From NCBI GenBank assembly GCA_937954195.1, contig CALFYR010000505.1, positions 1-9,301 of the forward strand: 9,301 bases of DNA, given 5' to 3'. Under the pieces are notes generated by a model. That model did no database searches, had not been told where the DNA came from, and saw only the letters and a list, made by a program, of their open reading frames with translations. Positions 5,155 to 9,301 of this stretch are shown here, one piece after another. Position numbers and translations under genes: made by a program. Positions within the stretch are counted from its first letter, which is position 1. Each line of letters opens with the position of its first letter. The DNA comes from an uncultured Dehalococcoidia bacterium (GTDB taxonomy: Bacteria; Chloroflexota; Dehalococcoidia; Tepidiformales; Tepidiformaceae).

Positions 5155-7688
5155 GAGACAGCCGTCCCACCGGGCGTCTTTCCGAGCGCCTTCAACTCGT
5201 AAAGCTTTTGAATCGCTTCGATGGGGGTCATTCCATCGATGTCCATCGCGGCGAGTGCTTCCTCCACTTCGGAACGCGTGGCGAACAGTGCTGGCTGTCT
5301 GGCCCGGTGCCCGTTGGCGCCAGGAGCGGCGCCGTTTTCGAAATCATGCAGGAGATGTTCGGCGCGGGTAACGACGGCGTTCGGGAGGCCAGCCAGGCGA
5401 GCGACGTGCACACCATAGCTGCGGTCGCTCGGGCCCGGCACGATGCGATGTTCGAACACCACCTCCGAGCCTTCTTCCCTCACGCCAACGTGGGCGTTCT
5501 TCACGCGGGGCAGCATCGCCTCCAACGCGGTCAGCTCGTGATAGTGAGTGGCGAACAGCGTGCGGGCGGCGACCTCTTTCCGGTTGTGGAGGAATTCGAC
5601 CACGGCGCGCGCGATCGCCATGCCGTCGAACGTGCTGGTGCCGCGGCCAACCTCATCCAGGATGACAAGAGAATCGGGCGTCGCCTGGTGAAGGATCTGG
5701 GCGGTTTCGACCATTTCCACCATGAACGTGGATTGGCCGGCGGCAAGGTCGTCCTGGGCGCCGATGCGGCTGAAGATGCGGTCGAACAGCGGGAGCCGCG
5801 CAGCCTGCGCCGGCACGAACGACCCGGCCTGCGCCATCAGGGCAATGAGCGCCACCTGGCGAAGGAACGTCGACTTTCCGCTCATGTTCGGGCCGGTGAG
5901 GATGAGCACCTGGCAGGCTTCATCGAGCAGACAATCGTTCGGGACGAAGCGACCCGGGCCGAGCGCGGCCTCCACAACGGGATGGCGCCCGCCAACGATG
6001 TGGACGCAATCCGGGGAGAAGGTGGGCCGGACGTAGCCGGATTCGGCGGCGACCTCGCCGAGGCCGAGGGCGAGATCGATCTCTGCGACTGCCTCGGCCA
6101 CCGCCTGCAGACCGGCGAGCCCGGCTGCGAGCGATTCCACGAGCTGCCCGAACGCGGCCTTCTCGAGTTCCACCAGCCGGTCGCGTGCTCCGACGAGGCG
6201 TGATTCGTGCTCCTTCAACTCCTCGGTGACATACCGTTCCCCGCCGACAAGCGTCTGGCGGCGCTGGTAGTGGTCTGGCACGAGCGAGGCATTGGCGGCC
6301 GAGACCTCGATGTAGTAGCCGAAGACCTTGTTGTGGCCCACCTTCAGCGTCTTGATGCCGGTGCGCTCGCGTTCAAGCCGTTCGAGCCCGAGGAGGAACC
6401 CGCGCGCATCGCGCGTCAGTGCCCGAAGCGAGTCGATCTCCGGGCTGAACCCGGTCCGGATGACGCCTCCTTCATCGAATGCGTGCGGCGGGTCGTCGTC
6501 CAGCGCCGCATCGAGCGTCGAGAGCGCCTCCACGGAGGCGGCGAGGCCGTGCAGAGCGTTGGCGATGAGCGTGGGGAGGCCGTCTTTAGGGAGGCGCGCG
6601 CCGAGGTCGAGCGTGGCCCGGAGCCCGTTGCGAAGCGCGGCAAGGTCGCGCGGGCCGGCGGAACGCGAGCCGACCTTGCCAAGCAGTCGAGCGATGTCGG
6701 GCATGCCATCCAGGACGTCCTGGGCGCGTTCGCGCTCGATGGGATGTTGCACCGACCACTCGACGGCGTCGTGGCGCCGACCAAGATGGTCCTGGTCGCG
6801 CAACGGGTGCGACAGCCACTGCCGGAGGAGCCGGCCACCCATCGACGAGCGGCACCGGTTGAGCACACCAACCAGGGAGGACGCCTTTCCGGGCTGACCG
6901 AAGACATCCAGGTTGCGCAACGTGCGAGCATCGACGGTCATGAGGCGGCTATCCGCCACGCGCCGGACGCGCTGCAGGGTGCCAAGCGCGGCGGCGTACG
7001 TCTCGCGCAGATAGCAGACGAGGTGCGCGAGCGCTGCGCCTTCGGCCGCGTTGGCGACCAGGCCCGCCCGGGCATGCTCGCCGAACTGGCGCGCGAGCTC
7101 CGTTTCGACGGCGATGTCGCTGAGTTGGGGACGGAGTACGGCCTGTGCCCCGAGGCCTTCCGGGCGGTCCGTCATGTCCTCGATCAGAAGCTCAGCGGCG
7201 TTGCTCCGCAGCAGTTCGAGTTCCGCCTCGGCGCCCGTAGCCAGGCGGACTTCGCCGGTCGTTATGTCCGCGAGTGCCACGGCGACATCGGCGCGGCGGC
7301 GAACGAGCGCCGCGAGATAGTTCGGTGCGTCCGCTTCGAGCGAATTCTCCGCCGTAACGGTGCCCGCGGTAACCACGCGGACGACATCGCGCGGGACGAT
7401 GCCTTTCACCTCGGATGGGTCGGCCATCTGCTCGCAGATGGCGACGCGATAGCCACGCCCGACCAGCTTCGCCACGTGGCCATCGATGCTGTGGTATGGC
7501 ACGCCCGCCAGCGGGACCCGCAGGTCCTTTCCCATCGGCTTGGAAGTCAGGGTGATCTGGAGTTCGTCGGCCACCAGTTTGGCGTCGTCATCGAAGGTCT
7601 CGTAGAAGTCGCCGAGCCGAAAGAAGAGGATGGTATCGGGATAGCGCTGCTTAAGTTCGAGGTACTGCAGGCGGATTGGGGTCGACAC
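5151..7688 (-). CDS. mutS: DNA mismatch repair ATPase MutS
   Basis: MutS binds mismatches and small loops and recruits MutL. The 845-residue length is normal for the MutS1 group. The N-terminal domain has GDFYE (26-30), in which Phe28 stacks on the mispaired base and Glu30 contacts it. The clamp and lever core spans roughly 245-550, with LGRRHDAVEW (302-311) and KVGHNKVFGYYIEV (449-462). The ATPase has Walker A GPNMSGKST (599-607), the QSTFMVEM segment (652-659), Walker B LVILDE (674-679) with the GRGTSTFDG signature, and ATHYHEL (713-719). A helix-turn-helix-like tail (TPIEAIQKLYEL, 821-832) closes it. No alternative start lies between the GTG at 7688 and an upstream in-frame stop. A GGTGGAG about twelve bases upstream may serve as ribosome site. 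It heads a mutS-mutL operon. Confidence 0.97.
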   Translation of the reverse strand: MSTPIRLQYLELKQRYPDTILFFRLGDFYETFDDDAKLVADELQITLTSKPMGKDLRVPLAGVPYHSIDGHVAKLVGRGYRVAICEQMADPSEVKGIVPRDVVRVVTAGTVTAENSLEADAPNYLAALVRRRADVAVALADITTGEVRLATGAEAELELLRSNAAELLIEDMTDRPEGLGAQAVLRPQLSDIAVETELARQFGEHARAGLVANAAEGAALAHLVCYLRETYAAALGTLQRVRRVADSRLMTVDARTLRNLDVFGQPGKASSLVGVLNRCRSSMGGRLLRQWLSHPLRDQDHLGRRHDAVEWSVQHPIERERAQDVLDGMPDIARLLGKVGSRSAGPRDLAALRNGLRATLDLGARLPKDGLPTLIANALHGLAASVEALSTLDAALDDDPPHAFDEGGVIRTGFSPEIDSLRALTRDARGFLLGLERLERERTGIKTLKVGHNKVFGYYIEVSAANASLVPDHYQRRQTLVGGERYVTEELKEHESRLVGARDRLVELEKAAFGQLVESLAAGLAGLQAVAEAVAEIDLALGLGEVAAESGYVRPTFSPDCVHIVGGRHPVVEAALGPGRFVPNDCLLDEACQVLILTGPNMSGKSTFLRQVALIALMAQAGSFVPAQAARLPLFDRIFSRIGAQDDLAAGQSTFMVEMVETAQILHQATPDSLVILDEVGRGTSTFDGMAIARAVVEFLHNRKEVAARTLFATHYHELTALEAMLPRVKNAHVGVREEGSEVVFEHRIVPGPSDRSYGVHVARLAGLPNAVVTRAEHLLHDFENGAAPGANGHRARQPALFATRSEVEEALAAMDIDGMTPIEAIQKLYELKALGKTPGGTAVS

Positions 7689-7724
7689 GCAGCGCTGGCT
7701 CCACCGGGAGGTTGGGGATACCGC

Positions 7725-7730
7725 ATTCTA
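7725..7730 (-). promoter_or_regulatory. Candidate -10 box for mutS-mutL
   Basis: Read on the minus strand this is TAGAAT, five of six to TATAAT, 36 bases before the mutS GTG. It would give a leader of about 30 bases. No convincing -35 element is visible at 16-18 bases upstream, so the call rests on the hexamer and its position only. Confidence 0.35.
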
Positions 7731-7756
7731 CCGGGAGTCGAACGGATGTGCTTAGC

Positions 7757-7791
7757 GAGGCATGAGGAATGAGGCTTGAGGGATGAGACGC
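7757..7791 (+). repeat. Five-unit 7-bp degenerate tandem repeat (GAGGNNT)
   Basis: Five consecutive heptamers read GAGGCAT, GAGGAAT, GAGGCTT, GAGGGAT and GAGACGC. The first four match GAGGNNT exactly; the last is degraded. On the minus strand the array is ANNCCTC repeats lying just upstream of the candidate mutS -10 box and just downstream of the TIMP-like gene stop. It is not in a coding region I accept. Confidence 0.7.
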
Positions 7792-7806
7792 TCTGCGCAT
7801 CCGAAT

Positions 7807-8511
7807 CTACTTCCTTCCCGCTACGACCACCACGGCGCCCGCGGCCACGAGACCGGCGAGCACGACGGCGCCGACGTTCATCGGATCAGGATCGACCTCA
7901 GAGGTTGAGTTTCCGTCCTCTTCTCCGGGGCCATTGGCGCCATCGTCCCCGTTGTCGTCGCCACCCGCACCGTCGCCGTCGTCCGTCGGTTCATCACCAT
8001 CGTCCGTCGGTTCATCACCATCGCCACCCTCTTGCGAGGGTGGGTCGTCGTCATCGACGTTTCCGTCTTGAACGCGTGTGCCCTCGCCCAGGGCCTGGAT
8101 CTCGGCGAGACCGTTGCCACCCCCCGATTCGTAGTCGTACGTGAAGAGACAGGAGTTCGCTTCGAGGCGGCCGCCTTCGTCGCGAGCGAGGACGAAGTAC
8201 TCTCTGTCTTCGACGAACGTCGCGCCACATGTCGCGCTGCTCTTGTACGTGTAAACGAAGGTTTCGCGGGCCGGCTGACCCTTCCAGTATTCTTCGACGT
8301 CGAACTCGACCTCGTAGTGGGTGTCGCTGGCAGACCGAATCTCTTCGACTTCGCCGCGGAACGCTACAGCCGCCCTTTCCCAATGCTCATCGAATACCAG
8401 CGGTGCGCAGGAACAGGCCAACGCCGGGTTGGGCGTGAATGTGGCAGGGACGAGCAGTGCGACGGCAAGAATGACTGCGGCGGGCAAACGCCATGCAATG
8501 GAGACGGTCAT
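7807..8511 (-). CDS. Secreted TIMP/NTR-like protein with acidic stalk and C-terminal membrane anchor
   Basis: The 234-residue protein begins with a signal peptide: a short basic start, a hydrophobic core (about 10-23) and ALA at 30-32 just before Cys33. The mature end CSCAP and the following FRGEV strand (51-55) are the hallmark of the tissue-inhibitor-of-metalloproteinase/netrin-like fold. In eukaryotic TIMPs, the N-terminal Cys of such a Cys-x-Cys chelates the protease zinc. Only two more cysteines occur (95 and 121), enough for two disulfides. Residues about 149-209 form an Asp/Glu/Gly/Pro-rich stalk with a duplicated EPTDDGD. Residues about 213-231 form one hydrophobic segment, then GRK, so the domain would be held outside the membrane. 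No LPXTG is present. Lipidation of Cys33 is a weaker alternative. The ATG at 8511 lies six bases after TAGCAT. Its target is unknown. Confidence 0.75.
   Translation of the reverse strand: MTVSIAWRLPAAVILAVALLVPATFTPNPALACSCAPLVFDEHWERAAVAFRGEVEEIRSASDTHYEVEFDVEEYWKGQPARETFVYTYKSSATCGATFVEDREYFVLARDEGGRLEANSCLFTYDYESGGGNGLAEIQALGEGTRVQDGNVDDDDPPSQEGGDGDEPTDDGDEPTDDGDGAGGDDNGDDGANGPGEEDGNSTSEVDPDPMNVGAVVLAGLVAAGAVVVVAGRK
7981..8022 (-). repeat. Two perfect 21-bp tandem copies in the acidic stalk
   Basis: Bases 7981-8001 and 8002-8022 are identical. On the coding (minus) strand they encode two copies of a seven-residue unit, seen as EPTDDGD twice at residues 167-180 of the TIMP-like protein. 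Being a multiple of three, copy-number change would lengthen or shorten the stalk without shifting the frame. Confidence 0.85.
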
Positions 8512-8517
8512 AGCCCC

Positions 8518-8523
8518 ATGCTA
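8518..8523 (-). promoter_or_regulatory. Possible -10 box of a leaderless TIMP-like gene transcript
   Basis: On the minus strand TAGCAT is followed by six bases (GGGGCT) and the ATG at 8511. This is the same spacing as the TACAAT-ATG arrangement of the antitoxin gene at 2769. The GGGG could also act as a poor ribosome site. No clear -35 is visible. Confidence 0.35.
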
Positions 8524-8551
8524 CCGCGTGCCCGCAACCAGGACCGTAAAG

Positions 8552-9301
8552 CTACTGGCCGCCCGCGAGCGCGTAGAACTCGCGCGCCGAAGCCTCACCC
8601 GCCTGCAAATCGCGGCAGACACCGGCCCGGCAACGCTTGTCGAAGATGTGTTCGCGCCATTCGTCGGCGAACGCCTTCAGTGCCGTCTTCACCGTGGTCA
8701 TGGCGAACTGGCCATGGAAGCAGTTCGACCAGACCAGCGTGGTAACCAGCTGCTGCAGGTTCTCGAGGTCGACATCGCGGCCACCACCGGACTGGATGCG
8801 GCGAATGATCTCCACGGCGCGCTGGGTGCCGCCGTGGCAGGTCGTGCACCGGCCGCAGCTCTCGTCCTCGCAGAAACCGAGGAAGAAGTGGCACATGTCC
8901 ACCGTGCATGTGCGCTGGTCGAAGAAGACGATGCCGCCACCACCGAGGAACATGCCGAGTTCGCGGTATGGGTCGAGGGTGAGCGTCAGGCTACGGTTCG
9001 CGGCGGCAACACCGGAAAGCGGACCACCGGGCTGGAAGCCCTTGAGCGTGCTGCCATCACGCATGCCGCCACCGTACTGGTCGAGCACGTAGCCGATGGT
9101 CTGGCCGAAGGGGACTTCGACACAGCAGGCCTGGTTGATGGCGCCGGAGAAGGTGAACATCTTCGTCCCCTTCTCCTTAGCATCGGAAACCGAGCCCCAC
9201 CAGTGCGCGCCGTTGCGAAGAATGAGGGGCGCGTTCGCGTAGGACTCGACGTTGTTCACGTTGGTGGGCTTGTTCCAGAGGCCCGCCTGGGCGGGGAACG
9301 G
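8552..9301 (-). CDS. nuoF: NADH-quinone oxidoreductase subunit F (NuoF), C-terminal part, cut by the window end
   Basis: About 249 residues are visible and the frame stays open to base 9301, so the N-terminal NADH/FMN-binding half lies outside. NuoF oxidises NADH through FMN and passes electrons to a [4Fe-4S] cluster at the tip of complex I. The visible part starts PFPAQAGLWNKPTNVNNVES, the conserved NuoF hinge. It continues with the SLBB-like segment PFGQTIGYVLDQYGGG and GFQPGGPLSG, and the cluster motif ESCGRCTTC with cysteines encoded at 8855-8857, 8846-8848 and 8837-8839. The fourth ligand lies in SNCFHGQFA (codon 8720-8722). The motif usually reads CxPC; here Thr replaces Pro. RCRAGVC near the end adds two cysteines. 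A GTG at 9259 is an internal Val, not a start. No nuoG follows downstream; a TIMP-like gene does, 40 bases on. Confidence 0.92.
   Translation of the reverse strand, partial: PFPAQAGLWNKPTNVNNVESYANAPLILRNGAHWWGSVSDAKEKGTKMFTFSGAINQACCVEVPFGQTIGYVLDQYGGGMRDGSTLKGFQPGGPLSGVAAANRSLTLTLDPYRELGMFLGGGGIVFFDQRTCTVDMCHFFLGFCEDESCGRCTTCHGGTQRAVEIIRRIQSGGGRDVDLENLQQLVTTLVWSNCFHGQFAMTTVKTALKAFADEWREHIFDKRCRAGVCRDLQAGEASAREFYALAGGQ

Larger units (their letters stand above)
7689..7806. other. 118-bp intergenic region: mutS leader and promoter zone
   Basis: This gap lies between the stop of the TIMP-like gene and the mutS start, both on the minus strand. It holds a candidate mutS -10 box (7725-7730), a possible ribosome site near 7700-7706 and a 7-bp periodic repeat (7757-7791). 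I see no hairpin followed by a T run, so no intrinsic terminator for the TIMP-like gene, and no small ORF I would defend. Confidence 0.6.

Noticed and set aside
3709..5202. A 497-codon plus-strand open frame opposite mutL
   Set aside because: It is antisense to a certain gene. It is rich in Arg, Gly, Asp and His with no recognisable domain, as expected of an open shadow frame in high-G+C DNA.
5085..7772. Two long plus-strand open frames (372 and 521 codons) opposite mutS
   Set aside because: The opposite strand encodes a complete MutS with every motif in place. The shadow products have no domain character, and their openness follows from GC-biased codons.
8024..8043. A perfect 8-bp stem with a 4-base loop (CCACCCTC / GAGGGTGG), terminator-like
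   Set aside because: It lies within the coding sequence of the acidic stalk and no T run follows on either strand, so it is unlikely to terminate transcription.

Overview
The window is high-G+C bacterial DNA, densely packed, with frequent non-ATG starts: GTG for mutS, mutL and the first GNAT gene, TTG for the fumarase beta subunit, and probably CTG for a toxin gene. At two genes a -10-like hexamer lies six bases before the ATG, which suggests leaderless transcripts. The gene set (split class I fumarase, NuoF, a nuclease-type MutL) fits a free-living respiring bacterium. A Chloroflexota-like lineage is my guess from style and NuoF flavour only; nothing here proves it.

Layout. Plus strand: the window opens with a 59-codon small ORF (18-197) vaguely like the YjfB motility family. 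A tight four-gene unit follows (253-2761): class I fumarase/tartrate dehydratase alpha subunit, two related GNAT acetyltransferases, and the beta subunit. The genes are 1 base apart or overlap by 4 and 8 bases. A DUF433 antitoxin and DUF5615 PIN-like toxin pair comes next (2781-3361); it looks recently acquired from its codon use, and probably has its own leaderless promoter. Minus strand: mutL (3358-5154) and mutS (5151-7688) overlap by four bases (GTGA). mutL ends tail-to-tail with the toxin on a shared CTAG. Upstream of mutS is a 118-bp gap holding a -10-like box and a 7-bp periodic repeat. Then come a TIMP/NTR-like secreted, membrane-anchored protein (7807-8511) and the C-terminal part of nuoF (8552 to the window end, cut off).

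How they fit. The fumarase subunits would form one hydratase of the TCA cycle, or act on tartrate. MutS finds mismatches and MutL, which carries the metal-binding endonuclease motifs, nicks the new strand, as in bacteria without MutH. NuoF is the NADH-oxidising flavoprotein of complex I. The points most worth a second look are the GNAT pair embedded between the fumarase subunits, the probable CTG start of the toxin, the TIMP-like protein with an exposed Cys-x-Cys N-terminus on an acidic stalk, and the leaderless promoter pattern. I saw no RNA gene, CRISPR array, insertion sequence or convincing intrinsic terminator.
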